50,715 bases of DNA from Fibrobacter sp. (GCA_017649565.1 JAGCGO010000062.1:1-50715), one strand, 5' to 3'. Shown: positions 26,052 to 34,586, counted from the stretch's first letter. The notes: a model not told the origin generated them from the sequence alone. Program-made: numbers and translations.

Positions 26052-28082
26052 ATGAGTATAATCAAGACAATCCCCTTCGGCATAGCAGCAACACTTATTA
26101 TCGCCTGCGGCGACAGCTCCTCCGGCGTATCCCTGCAGGAATCCGCCCTCCAGGGCGACGAAAGCGCTGTCGAAATTTTGAGCGGAGCGACGACGGATAA
26201 CCCCGACGCAAAACAGACCGGCACCAATTCACCGGCCAGCGCACAATCCGGCGCACAGTCCGGAGAAAAGACGCCCGCCACGGACCCGGCCAGCTCGGGC
26301 TCGCTGCCCGCCGACCCCGCGCAAAAGCCCGGCTCCTCGGCAACGGCAACAAGCACCGACCCCGGCCCCACAAGTTCACCCTCCCAGACAACCCCGACAG
26401 TACAGCCCGGCGACAGTTCCGACGACAACGAGGAAGACGACAATGTTAGCCTCGACGGCACCGAAACGACCCTCACGTTCAGCGGCACCGACGTTACCAT
26501 CGCCAACGACAACGGGTGCCTCGAGAAGGCTGCCGGAGTCGTCACCGTCAAGTGCTCCGGCAACTACTACCTCACGGGTTCTGCGACCGACTTCCAGGTC
26601 ATCGTGAACACCGCGGCGACCGACACCGGCAAGGTGGACCTCTTTTTGAACGGGGTCTCGCTCAAGAGCAGTGACGCGCCCATCTACGTGCAGAACGCCG
26701 AGAAGGCCGAACTCCACCTGGTCAAGGGCACCACGAACTCCATCGAAGACGGCGCGACACGCTCCAAGACATACACGGTCAACGGCAAGGCCGACACGAC
26801 CAAGGCCGCCATCTACGGAAAGGATGACCTGAGCATCAAGGGCAGCGGAAGCCTCACTGTCAAGGCGAACTACAACAACGGCATCCACACGAGCAACGAC
26901 CTCAAGATCAAGAAGAGCACCGGCACGCTGAACGTCACGGCGGCCAACTGCGGCCTCAAGGGCAAGGCATCGCTCACCATCAACGGCGGCAACATCACCG
27001 TGAACGCCTCCAAGGGCGACGGAATCAAGAGCGACGAAGACGATGCAGCAGCGCTCGTGCAGGGCAAGGGCAATGTCAAGATTGCCGGCGGCAACATCAC
27101 CATCACGGCGGGCTTCGACGGCATCAGCGCGAACAATACCGTACTCATTACCAAGGGCGAGACCACCGAAGAGCCGACCATCAAGATTACGGCGGGCGGC
27201 GGCCAGACATGCCTCGGCAACAGCACTGGCGGTGGCCAGGGCGGTCGTCCGGGCGGCGGCATGGGATTCGGCATGGAAGGCAACTCCTGCAGTCCCGACT
27301 CCAGCATGAAAGGCTTCAAGGCCGACTCGAGCATTGTCATCGAGGCGGGCAAGATAGACATCAACAGCCGTGACGACGGTATCCACAGCGACGGTTCGCT
27401 CACCATCACCGGCGGATTCGCGACAGTCAAGTCCGACGACGACGGCATCCACGCCGAACAGACGCTGGCCATCAAGGGCGGCACCGTCGAGGTCACCATG
27501 GCCTACGAGGGCATGGAAGCGGCCTACATGAACTTCGAGGGCGGCGTCACGAGCGTGGTCACCACGGACGACGCCTGGAATGCGGCCGGAGCGAATGCGT
27601 CGAGCAGTACCGGCGGGAACAACGGCGGCCGCGCAGGTCCCGGATTCGGCGGAGGCGGCTTCGGCGGTTCCGACGGCAGCAAGATCAAGATCACCGGCGG
27701 GTTCCACTACCTCTACGTGGGCACGGGCGACACTGACGGCATGGACAGCAACGGCGATATCGACATGACCGGCGGAGTCGTGGTCATCGAATGCCGCATG
27801 AACGGCGGCATGGGCGGCATGGTCGACAGCAACGGCGACACCCAGATTTCCGGCGGCAAGATGCTCGGCTTCGGCACGAACAACTCCGAGGAAGGCACGC
27901 AGTACAGCGTGAGCTTTACCGACGACAAGTACTACGGCACCTCCGAAATCGCCTTCAAGCCGAGTTTCAGCGGCAACAAGATGGTCTCCAACGTGGGCCA
28001 GCCCACCGCAGTGAACAGCGTCGACGGCATGCAGAAGCAGTGCTTCGGGAGCAGCACCACGAACTGCGTGTACTACAAGTAA
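26052..28082 (+). CDS. Cthe_2159-like carbohydrate-binding repeat lipoprotein
   Basis: The 676-residue product begins MSIIKTIPFGIAATLIIAC, a lipoprotein signal ending in IIAC. A disordered Ser/Thr/Pro/Asp-rich linker (about 20-130) leads to a long right-handed parallel beta-helix made of repeats such as ADSSIVIEAGKIDINSRDDG, IHSDGSLTITGG, IHAEQTLAIKGG. The frequent DDGI(H/S) turns and GGG-rich insertions match the Cthe_2159/PF14262 family; its founding member binds cellulose and acidic polysaccharide. A surface polysaccharide-binding role fits a fibre degrader, as inference. An in-frame TTG four codons earlier is possible; the ATG gives the better lipoprotein signal. Confidence 0.75.
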   Translation: MSIIKTIPFGIAATLIIACGDSSSGVSLQESALQGDESAVEILSGATTDNPDAKQTGTNSPASAQSGAQSGEKTPATDPASSGSLPADPAQKPGSSATATSTDPGPTSSPSQTTPTVQPGDSSDDNEEDDNVSLDGTETTLTFSGTDVTIANDNGCLEKAAGVVTVKCSGNYYLTGSATDFQVIVNTAATDTGKVDLFLNGVSLKSSDAPIYVQNAEKAELHLVKGTTNSIEDGATRSKTYTVNGKADTTKAAIYGKDDLSIKGSGSLTVKANYNNGIHTSNDLKIKKSTGTLNVTAANCGLKGKASLTINGGNITVNASKGDGIKSDEDDAAALVQGKGNVKIAGGNITITAGFDGISANNTVLITKGETTEEPTIKITAGGGQTCLGNSTGGGQGGRPGGGMGFGMEGNSCSPDSSMKGFKADSSIVIEAGKIDINSRDDGIHSDGSLTITGGFATVKSDDDGIHAEQTLAIKGGTVEVTMAYEGMEAAYMNFEGGVTSVVTTDDAWNAAGANASSSTGGNNGGRAGPGFGGGGFGGSDGSKIKITGGFHYLYVGTGDTDGMDSNGDIDMTGGVVVIECRMNGGMGGMVDSNGDTQISGGKMLGFGTNNSEEGTQYSVSFTDDKYYGTSEIAFKPSFSGNKMVSNVGQPTAVNSVDGMQKQCFGSSTTNCVYYK

Positions 28083-28103
28083 TACTTATTTCGCATAGTA
28101 CAA

Positions 28104-28131
28104 AAAAGCCACGATTTCTCGTGGCTTTTCC
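28104..28131 (+). terminator. Rho-independent terminator after the beta-helix lipoprotein gene
   Basis: An 11-bp perfect stem AAAAGCCACGA / TCGTGGCTTTT with a TTTC loop lies 21 bases after the stop codon. The symmetric A and T arms let it also serve the converging minus-strand lipoprotein gene ending at 28155. Confidence 0.85.
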
Positions 28132-28154
28132 TCATTCAACAACCCCAAAGTCTA

Positions 28155-29999
28155 TTATTCACCGCATTGGTCGTAGGAGCCGAACCTGTCGATGATATTT
28201 TCGCCATCCGTGAGGAACTGGAGCTGGACCGTAGTGACTTTTCCCAGGACATCTTCAATCTTTTCATCCGATTCTTTGTCGATATTCTTGAATGCATCCC
28301 AGGAGACCTTGGTCCATACCTTGTCGTCGGAATAATCGACATCGGCATACCAGTACTTGTTGGCGTCATAGTCGGTAATGATAGCGATCCTGATATAGTT
28401 GTAAGTACTGTAATGGATGCAGAAGCCACCCCATGCACTGATGTCGGCCGGTTCCAGCTTCGAACTGACAGTATTGAAGCCAATAGATGCAATACTATCC
28501 AAACCCGAGGCACCATCCGTCTTCACATACATCGTAAATTCATGATGCTTGCTCACCAAGGACGGAATAGCGTTCCCATTGGCATCGGTCACCACATCAT
28601 AAGGGAAGTTGTAATCGAAGAGATCATCAAACTCAGGATTATTAGTCCAGATTCCGCCAGACGTTGCATGTGCTATGCCGAGATCCACGTGGTCTCCGTC
28701 AACTGCACCATTCCACAAGAAGCTCTTTCCGGACTTGTAATCAGAAGACTCGGTCGGCTTTACATCCTTGAATTCACCAACACCCTTTACAGCAAAGTTT
28801 TCAGGCATCAGGTAACTTACACGTCTAAGAACAAAACTCGTACCAGAATTATTTTCCTTTACAAATTTCAAGCGAACAGTCGTCAACTTCTTCAGGACAT
28901 TATCAGAATTTGGCACATCCGCGAATTGGTAACATCTATGTTCCATATGGGAGGCTCTTTTTGATTCGTCCAGAGTGCTAACAGTCATATCGTTCACATC
29001 GTCGTTCTTGGCAAAGGTCAACTTGAGAATGTTATCTTCACTGGGATTTTCGGGAACAAGCTGCATCTCGATATCTATCTGAGATTCATACTCAATGCAT
29101 ATGCCATTCCATTTTGTCGATACATCTGCCGAATGAATGACATCCGTACCATTTTCGGTAGATTTTCCCGCAACAAGGAACTGAAGGCCCACATCCGGAT
29201 TCGAACTGGATGCATCGAAAACGACATTTCCTTCATAACCACCATCCGTAGGTTCGAATTCACCATCATCGAATTCGATATGGGCTTTGGTAGAATCTCC
29301 AAAAAGACTCCACTTGCCGGATGTACCCTCATCGCCTTCATCGAAGCCAGTCTTTACGCGGTCACCGTCTTTCTTGCTCCACCACATTTCCCAGCGGACG
29401 TACGGAGCCAAGCGCTGAATGTCGAATTCACCCGACGAGCCCGACTCGCCGACAAAGATAATCTGCACGGAACGAACTTTCGTAGCGTAGGAATCGTCAC
29501 CCGAACTAGAACCTTTCTTCTTGAACTCTTTCCACGTCACGCAGTTAGATTCTTTCCCGTCTTTCTTCGTAGTGAAGCTCGCAAAGGGCAAATCCGCATC
29601 AACGGAAGAGTTTCCGATATCACCTTCATCCAGGCGGACTTCCACGTCAAAATCAGACTGGTAAGTAATGCACAAGCCTTCGTTGTCTTCCGAAAGATCG
29701 ACAGGAGAGCCATCCGGGTTAGACGCATCGTAGACAATGCCTGCACGACTTAAAACCTTCTTATCATTTTTATCGAAAGTGACTCGGCCCGCCAAAGTAT
29801 TCTTGTTCGCTTCCAGATTAATGCTAGAACCGGCTATAACATTCCATGCCTTAAGGTTGGAATTTCCATCCCAGAAGGCATTCTTTTCCTCGGTAGTGCC
29901 GTCGTCTTGAGACAATCCGGCATCTCCGGAACATGCAGTTAATGAAAGGGCGCATAACAAACCCCAACAAAGAACGTTTGTTTCTATGTACTTATTCAT
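28155..29999 (-). CDS. Secreted lipoprotein with three related beta-sandwich-type repeats, 614 aa
   Basis: The signal peptide ends in the lipobox LTACSG. The mature protein appears to hold three copies of one module, each starting with an ordered strand set and containing the hallmark of a Trp/Gly...C(I)...Y segment (GLCITYQSDFDVEVRLDEG, GICIEYESQIDIEMQLVPE, GFCIHYSTYNYIRIAIITD) and later a V(T/K)TVxLxF strand. The modules resemble galactose-binding-like/carbohydrate-binding sandwiches; the family is not firmly recognised. It starts 13 bases after the TIGR02147 gene with its own AAAGGGG ribosome site, so the two form an operon. Pairing of TIGR02147 genes with lipoproteins is a recurrent Fibrobacter arrangement from general knowledge. 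Confidence 0.7.
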   Translation of the reverse strand: MNKYIETNVLCWGLLCALSLTACSGDAGLSQDDGTTEEKNAFWDGNSNLKAWNVIAGSSINLEANKNTLAGRVTFDKNDKKVLSRAGIVYDASNPDGSPVDLSEDNEGLCITYQSDFDVEVRLDEGDIGNSSVDADLPFASFTTKKDGKESNCVTWKEFKKKGSSSGDDSYATKVRSVQIIFVGESGSSGEFDIQRLAPYVRWEMWWSKKDGDRVKTGFDEGDEGTSGKWSLFGDSTKAHIEFDDGEFEPTDGGYEGNVVFDASSSNPDVGLQFLVAGKSTENGTDVIHSADVSTKWNGICIEYESQIDIEMQLVPENPSEDNILKLTFAKNDDVNDMTVSTLDESKRASHMEHRCYQFADVPNSDNVLKKLTTVRLKFVKENNSGTSFVLRRVSYLMPENFAVKGVGEFKDVKPTESSDYKSGKSFLWNGAVDGDHVDLGIAHATSGGIWTNNPEFDDLFDYNFPYDVVTDANGNAIPSLVSKHHEFTMYVKTDGASGLDSIASIGFNTVSSKLEPADISAWGGFCIHYSTYNYIRIAIITDYDANKYWYADVDYSDDKVWTKVSWDAFKNIDKESDEKIEDVLGKVTTVQLQFLTDGENIIDRFGSYDQCGE

Positions 30000-30012
30000 A
30001 TTAACCCCTTTT

Positions 30013-30834
30013 TTATTGTTGTGTATTTTTAGACAATGGGAACATCTGCAAGTTCAAGCGGTAAACTTGACACGGTTCCTTACTCATGTTGGCAATAGCC
30101 ACAATCTTTCTACGGCAGGAATCCAATTCCCGCACGATCTGTTCGTAGGCCTCGCGGTCAATTCCCATGGTCACGCCCGAAAAATCGCGTTCCTGGGTAT
30201 CGAATGCGTCTATAGACTCCCGAGCAAAACCAGCCATTTCACGGTGCATGGTGCGCAGTACCAAAGGCATCACGTCGGAATTGCCTACCAGGGCCTTGTC
30301 TGTCTGTACATAGACATTCCGGGACTTGCGCTGCAATATTCCAACACTCACCATGAAATCCAGTGACTTGCGTACTTCATAGGCAGTAATAGGCTGCCAG
30401 CACATTTCGGCAACTTCCTCAGGAGAAGCTCCCGGCATCATGGCAACCAGTTCACGCAAGACCGGATTTTTCCAAGATTCAAAATAAGTAAAGGCATCTC
30501 CGTCCACGACCCGAATCTTGTTGGCACTTGCGATATCCTTCATGCTTGCATAAGCATTTTTTTTCGTTTCGTCATCCTTCGCCTGGTTATACCGCACCAA
30601 GTTACGGAAATACGCATATTCGAAGCCGCCCAAATTCATGGCCACGGCAACCCTTTCTATTCCCAATTCGCTGAGGCTGCTTTTCCCTTCACAAACCAAC
30701 TTCAGGTAAGTTGGCGACGTGAAGCCTGCCAACCGTGCAAATTCACGCCATGTAAACGAACCATTCTTCTTGCGTTCATCATAAAAATCTTGCATGCAGC
30801 AACGATAATCTTGATATTCGGTTATAGGTTTCAT
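30013..30834 (-). CDS. TIGR02147-family protein (DUF4423-type, probable regulator)
   Basis: A 273-residue protein starting MKPITEYQDYRCCMQDFYDERK, with FTWREFARLAGFTSPTYLK resembling a helix-turn-helix and LVCEGKSSLS following. The middle has MCWQPITAYEVRKSLDFMVS, and the C-terminal part FSGVTMGIDREAYEQIVREL is typical of this Fibrobacter-expanded family. Function is not established; DNA binding is inferred from the HTH-like segment. AGGAG lies five bases before the ATG at 30834, and the in-frame extension to 30906 runs into the promoter, so it is rejected. A strong promoter with a palindromic site lies directly upstream, which suggests autoregulation. Confidence 0.85.
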   Translation of the reverse strand: MKPITEYQDYRCCMQDFYDERKKNGSFTWREFARLAGFTSPTYLKLVCEGKSSLSELGIERVAVAMNLGGFEYAYFRNLVRYNQAKDDETKKNAYASMKDIASANKIRVVDGDAFTYFESWKNPVLRELVAMMPGASPEEVAEMCWQPITAYEVRKSLDFMVSVGILQRKSRNVYVQTDKALVGNSDVMPLVLRTMHREMAGFARESIDAFDTQERDFSGVTMGIDREAYEQIVRELDSCRRKIVAIANMSKEPCQVYRLNLQMFPLSKNTQQ

Positions 30835-30884
30835 ATGGACTCCTATCTCGAAACTTCTGAACAAATTCATTTCCCCACATCCAC

Positions 30885-30913
30885 AATATACAGACTTTTG
30901 TATCATTTGTCAA
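30885..30913 (-). promoter_or_regulatory. Promoter of the TIGR02147-lipoprotein operon
   Basis: On the minus strand a perfect -35 TTGACA and a -10 TATATT are 17 bases apart, the best promoter match in the window. The predicted start is near 30878, giving a leader of about 44 bases with the AGGAG site. Confidence 0.8.
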
Positions 30914-30930
30914 TAGACTAATGATACAAA
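30897..30930. promoter_or_regulatory. Palindromic operator candidate over the -35 box
   Basis: A perfect 11-bp inverted repeat, TTTGTATCATT and AATGATACAAA, flanks a 12-base spacer. The spacer contains the -35 hexamer of the minus-strand promoter, and one arm lies between the -35 and -10 boxes. A dimer bound here would block RNA polymerase. The natural candidate is the TIGR02147 product itself (inference), and the GH5 gene on the other side could be affected too. Confidence 0.65.
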
Positions 30931-30944
30931 TTTTAAATTTTTTC

Positions 30945-30991
30945 TTTTTTCGCAAAAATTTTTGTCAATTTTCACCAATTTTTGCAAAAAA
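30945..30991. repeat. Second, imperfect inverted repeat in the TIGR02147/GH5 intergenic region
   Basis: The left arm TTTTTTCGCAAAAATT and right arm AATTTTTGCAAAAAA are complementary apart from one inserted C, with a 16-base spacer. It may be a binding site or a hairpin in the GH5 leader; AT-richness makes chance a real option. Confidence 0.35.
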
Positions 30992-31096
30992 GACCTCTCC
31001 ACTGGTTCCTGCGGTATACACTTTTCCTCCCTTTTCAAGGAAAAAAAAGCCAAAAACACATAGATTATGGGTACAGGTTGTTAAATGGAGTGGAAT

Positions 31097-32566
31097 ATGA
31101 ACCCCCTTTTCAAGTATATGACGATAGCCATCGTGGCGCTTTTCAGCGCTAGCGCCATGGCGCAAGACATCACGCCGACCCGCGTGGGCCCCGTCAGCCA
31201 GTACGGCAAGCTCATCGCCGGCAAGAACAGCCAGAACAAGGGACAGATCTACGGCAGCTGCGAAGGCGTCAAGGACGGCGCCGAGGTGCAGGTGCGCGGC
31301 ATGAGCCTCTACTGGAGCCTCATGGACGAGGCCCTCGACTTCTGGAGCGAAGACGGCATCACCACCATGGTAAAAGACATGAAAATCCAGATCGTGCGCG
31401 CGGCCATGGCAGCCGGCAACGAGGACTGGACCAAGGGCAAGTACATCGGCTACGCAGTCCAGCCCGATTCGCAGACCCAGTTTGTAAAGAGGGTCGTCGA
31501 GGCGGCCATCAAGCAGGACATCTACGTCATCATCGACTGGCATTCGCATACGGCGAACACCCAGACCGAGAACGCCGTCAAGTTCTTCGGCGAGATGGCC
31601 CAAGCCTACGGCAAATACGACAACGTCATCTTCGAAGTTTTCAACGAGCCCCAGAAAATCGAGTGGAGCGTCATCAAGACTTACGCCGACGCCGTGGTGG
31701 CCGAAATCCGCAAGTATTCAGACAACCTGATCCTCGTGGGCACGCCGGAATGGGATCAGTACCCGAACCGAGTCATCGGCAGCGAAATCAACGACCCCAA
31801 GCAGAACACCGCCTACACGTTCCACTACTATGCAGGAACGCACTGCTTTAGCGGAAAGCACGAAGGAATGTTCGGTCAGAGCTGGCCCTGCGAAGGCGAA
31901 AACGCCGTGGAAGCGATGAACGCGGGCCTCTCCGTGTTCGTGAGCGAATGGGGCGTAACGACCTCCGACGGAAAAGGCAGCGTCGCGGGTGACAACGACG
32001 GCTGGCAAAACTGGATGAACGAGCACAAGCTCTCCTGGGCGAACTGGTCGGCATCGAGGATCAACGAAGGCTCCGCCGCGTTCGACTCCGCCACAGCCAC
32101 CCCGACAAGCCTCACCTTTACCAAGTCCGGCGACACGCTCAAGAGCTACCTGAGCACGAACGCGGAAACCTATACGCTCTGCCCGACAAAGGCGCCCGCA
32201 TCATCCGACACCCCCGCCGAAGAGCAGAATCCCGCCTCCAGCAGCAGCGCACCGACAAGTTCAACTCCCGCCCCAACGAGCAGTTCACCCGCACCAAAAA
32301 GCAGCGCATCCGACGCCCTCCACCCCGTCGCCGCCGCCCCGGCCGCGTTAACCATCCATGACCGTACGGTATCCTTCATCATCGTTAAAAACGGCACGGT
32401 CAAGGTAAAGGTGTTCGATGCACTCGGACACGCCCGGATGGTGCAGACCCTACAGCTTTCCGGCGGAACGCACAACGTCGAGCTGAAGGGCCTGCCCGCC
32501 GGGAAATACGTGGTACAGGTCAGCCAGGGCCAGTCCCTGTCGCAGGCGGCCATCACGCTGAAATAG
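31097..32566 (+). CDS. Secreted endo-glucanase, GH5, with C-terminal secretion/anchoring domain
   Basis: The 489-residue product has a signal peptide ending ASAMAQ, a GH5 TIM barrel (about 25-365) and the clan-A residues: acid/base Glu184 in IFEVFNEP and nucleophile Glu284 in VSEWG, with RAAM and DWHSH upstream. This pattern fits GH5 endo-beta-1,4-glucanases of subfamily 2 type. A Ser/Pro/Ala linker (about 368-410) leads to an 80-residue C-terminal beta domain (VKVKVFDALGHA, GLPAGKYVVQVSQG) of the type IX-like sorting kind. Start choice: GGAG sits six bases before the ATG at 31097 and overlaps an earlier in-frame ATG at 31085. It acts on beta-glucans outside the cell. Confidence 0.9.
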   Translation: MNPLFKYMTIAIVALFSASAMAQDITPTRVGPVSQYGKLIAGKNSQNKGQIYGSCEGVKDGAEVQVRGMSLYWSLMDEALDFWSEDGITTMVKDMKIQIVRAAMAAGNEDWTKGKYIGYAVQPDSQTQFVKRVVEAAIKQDIYVIIDWHSHTANTQTENAVKFFGEMAQAYGKYDNVIFEVFNEPQKIEWSVIKTYADAVVAEIRKYSDNLILVGTPEWDQYPNRVIGSEINDPKQNTAYTFHYYAGTHCFSGKHEGMFGQSWPCEGENAVEAMNAGLSVFVSEWGVTTSDGKGSVAGDNDGWQNWMNEHKLSWANWSASRINEGSAAFDSATATPTSLTFTKSGDTLKSYLSTNAETYTLCPTKAPASSDTPAEEQNPASSSSAPTSSTPAPTSSSPAPKSSASDALHPVAAAPAALTIHDRTVSFIIVKNGTVKVKVFDALGHARMVQTLQLSGGTHNVELKGLPAGKYVVQVSQGQSLSQAAITLK

Positions 32567-32586
32567 ATTTTTTTAGTGAGAGAGGT

Positions 32587-32618
32587 ATCCCGGCGGCTTC
32601 GGTCGCCGGGATTTCTTG
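32587..32618 (+). terminator. Terminator after the GH5 gene
   Basis: The arms ATCCCGGCG and CGCCGGGAT pair perfectly around an 8-base loop, followed by TTCTTG. The tail is short in T, so it may be only partly efficient. It starts 21 bases after the GH5 stop. Confidence 0.6.
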
Positions 32619-32632
32619 TAACCAGCGCCCTA

Positions 32633-32801
32633 TTATTCATAGTCTGGGTTTTTCACGCAGCGAAGGCTGAGCAAGAAAGTCTTTGAAGTGGACGGGTGGG
32701 CGTGGGCAAAGCGATCTGAATCGAACGTCATGGGCCATCCAAATCTGGTCGCCGATTTTCATGACCTTGTACGTATTCATGTCGCGGGGATCCGTTATGG
32801 A
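32633..32801 (-). pseudogene. Relic of a FISUMP-domain gene
   Basis: On the minus strand one frame reads SITDPRDMNTYKVMKIGD then QIWMAHDVRF, matching the FISUMP start (compare DERDGKVYKTVVIGNQTWMA in the intact gene at 1109-2704). A second frame then reads DRFAHAHPSTSKTFLLSLRC and VKNPDYE before a stop, matching a FISUMP C-terminus. The core of the domain, about 130 residues, is missing, and the two ends are out of frame. So this is an internally deleted, frameshifted copy with no start signal. It explains most of the 290-base gap between the GH5 and AT-rich lipoprotein genes. Confidence 0.7.
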
Positions 32802-32856
32802 CTAATCCTCGCTGATAAAATTGAGTTGTTTGTTTATGAAAAATCAATTAGCGTCA

Positions 32857-33432
32857 TTATTCACGAAATTCAATATTATACCGAACGGCACACGAATTAA
32901 GGTTCTGCACAAAATACTCGGATAAATAAAAATCCCCAACAACACGAGGTCTTACAGCAACAAAAATTTCATTTTCAAAAATAATATCAAAGCCATCCGA
33001 CGGGCCACCTACAGAGACACCAGACAAACGAATTTTACCCGTAACAGGATCCTTCTCAAGATCTTTTTTCTTTATTTTCCTTTCATAATTCAAATACAAT
33101 GCATTTCCTTGCAATTCATTGGTAATAGCATATTCATCAAAGTCACCTCCAATACCAATTATTGCATAATTATTGTCTGCGTCATAATAAAACATTTCAA
33201 CGACCTGCAAAATTTTATTTCCAAAAGCACATCTTGAAACATCATCTATCAATGACCTATTTCGATTATATTTTTCAATCCATTTCTCTACACTTTCCTT
33301 CAGCGCAATTTCAGTTTCTTGAGACGTTTTTGATGGATTATTTCTTTCGGAAGCCGATGGCTTTGAATTTACCAAAGCACAACTACAAAGCAGAAAAAGA
33401 ACTATTAAACAAAGAAACATCCTTTTTACCAT
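32857..33432 (-). CDS. Small AT-rich lipoprotein, 191 aa
   Basis: The N-terminus MVKRMFLCLIVLFLLCSC is a lipoprotein signal; Cys18 is the probable acylated residue (LLCSC). After a Ser/Asn/Lys linker the protein has an alpha/beta C-terminal part (NNYAIIGIGGDFDEYAI, VSVGGPSDGFDIIFENEI). I do not recognise it. AGAGG lies five bases before the ATG. Codons are far more AT-rich than in neighbouring genes (many AAA, AAT, TTT, ATT), which suggests recent acquisition or weak selection. It sits beside a FISUMP relic and an Rpn nuclease, a degenerating stretch. Confidence 0.7.
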   Translation of the reverse strand: MVKRMFLCLIVLFLLCSCALVNSKPSASERNNPSKTSQETEIALKESVEKWIEKYNRNRSLIDDVSRCAFGNKILQVVEMFYYDADNNYAIIGIGGDFDEYAITNELQGNALYLNYERKIKKKDLEKDPVTGKIRLSGVSVGGPSDGFDIIFENEIFVAVRPRVVGDFYLSEYFVQNLNSCAVRYNIEFRE

Positions 33433-33464
33433 TGGAACCTCTGACCAAATGACTTACAGTCCTT

Positions 33465-33587
33465 TTACCATACGAATCTCTGCTCAGAATAATCTACGCC
33501 ATTGTAGTAATGCGCGGCAACGGCGCACTCATTGCAAGCGAAGTTCACCCCGTTCGTAGCGCCCAGTATTGTCAGGATTTTTTCCAT
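33465..33587 (-). CDS. Possible 40-residue protein or gene fragment
   Basis: A short frame starting MEKILTILGATNGVNF has a CNEC motif and ends SEQRFVW. It lies on the same strand between the Rpn nuclease gene and the AT-rich lipoprotein gene. The ribosome site (AAGGTG, very close to the ATG) is poor. Composition is more GC-rich than the lipoprotein after it. It may be a small gene or the tail of a lost one; I cannot name a family. The rest of the gap 33433-33644 shows nothing else clear. Confidence 0.25.
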   Translation of the reverse strand: MEKILTILGATNGVNFACNECAVAAHYYNGVDYSEQRFVW

Positions 33588-33644
33588 CACACCTTAAAAT
33601 ATATACAGAATTGTCCGAAAGCGTACGTTTGTACGCACTGGGGG

Positions 33645-34586
33645 CTACAGCCTGGCGATTTCTTCCACGGAGAGGCCGGAAACCTTCGCAATAATGGAAT
33701 CAGTCACGCCCTGTTCACGCATGGCCTTCGCCATTTCGCGTTTACTTTCGTTGAGTTCCCTGGAAATGCGTTCAGACACACGCTCCTCGACCTTCGCGTC
33801 AATCTCTTTCGCGAATTCCTCAAAGACGCCGTCGACCATGGCGTTATGGTCCCATTCCTTGTGGTACATTTTCTGGTATGCCTCGAATTCTTCCTTGCTG
33901 AAATTAGATACTTTCGAGCTCTCTGTCAAGCGTTCGAACTTGTGCTCGGAAAATTCGGCGGGGAGTTCCCTGAGCCTGCTCAGGAAACGGAAGAAAAAAA
34001 GCCATTTGCTCAAGTCGTCGGATTTTTTATCGATGAAGAACGGAACCTTCGGCAGTTCGACAACCGTATAGTTGTAGGTATCGACAAACTGCTCGCCCGT
34101 TTCCAAGTCCGTAGTTGTCGCACGATGGACAATCCGGTCATCGTCGAACACGTTGTGCTGTGCGAACGCGATGACGTAGGTCGGCTTCACGTCGAATTTC
34201 CACTCCTGGCCGGGCTCCGCCTGGTTTGCCACCAACTCGCTCGCATAGAAGGCAAGGCGCTTGCGAAAATTTCTCAACTTGCGGATCTGCACTTCGATCT
34301 CTATCAATTCCCCGGCGTCATCCTCGCAGTGCAGGTCAAAAATCGCCGTACGCGACTCCCTGCTTCCGCTCAGGTTTTTCGCCACGTTGCGGGTCCACAC
34401 GTTCTTGATGGGCCGCCTGAGCTGCGGTTCCAGCAGGTCGTTCAGCAGGTTCACAAGGTTTTCACGGCTGGAAGGCTTGTCCGGGTCGAAGGCCTTCTTG
34501 AAGGCGAGATCCACCAGCAAGTTTGCAAACGGACTTTTCTCGCCCGGTTTCACGATACAGTCCTTGAGCGGCTTGCGCTTGGCCAT
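33645..34586 (-). CDS. Rpn/PD-(D/E)XK nuclease family protein
   Basis: A 313-residue protein of the PD-(D/E)XK transposase-like family (PF12784 type). VDLAFKKAF starts the domain, and the nuclease core is AIFDLHCEDDAGELIEIEVQ: Asp in FDLHC, then the Glu-x-Gln of IEVQ. The C-terminal 80 residues form a charged helical region followed by GVTDSIIAKVSGLSVEEIARL, a helix-turn-helix-like ending. Family members include RpnA recombination-promoting nucleases; many copies occur per genome, and mobility by themselves is not proven. It has its own near-consensus promoter. It is not flanked by inverted repeats that I can see. Confidence 0.85.
   Translation of the reverse strand: MAKRKPLKDCIVKPGEKSPFANLLVDLAFKKAFDPDKPSSRENLVNLLNDLLEPQLRRPIKNVWTRNVAKNLSGSRESRTAIFDLHCEDDAGELIEIEVQIRKLRNFRKRLAFYASELVANQAEPGQEWKFDVKPTYVIAFAQHNVFDDDRIVHRATTTDLETGEQFVDTYNYTVVELPKVPFFIDKKSDDLSKWLFFFRFLSRLRELPAEFSEHKFERLTESSKVSNFSKEEFEAYQKMYHKEWDHNAMVDGVFEEFAKEIDAKVEERVSERISRELNESKREMAKAMREQGVTDSIIAKVSGLSVEEIARL

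Noticed and set aside
33417..33482. Imperfect direct repeat of 27 bases around the start of the AT-rich lipoprotein gene
   Set aside because: Only 21 of 27 positions match and the region is AT-rich; chance or an old duplication cannot be told apart.
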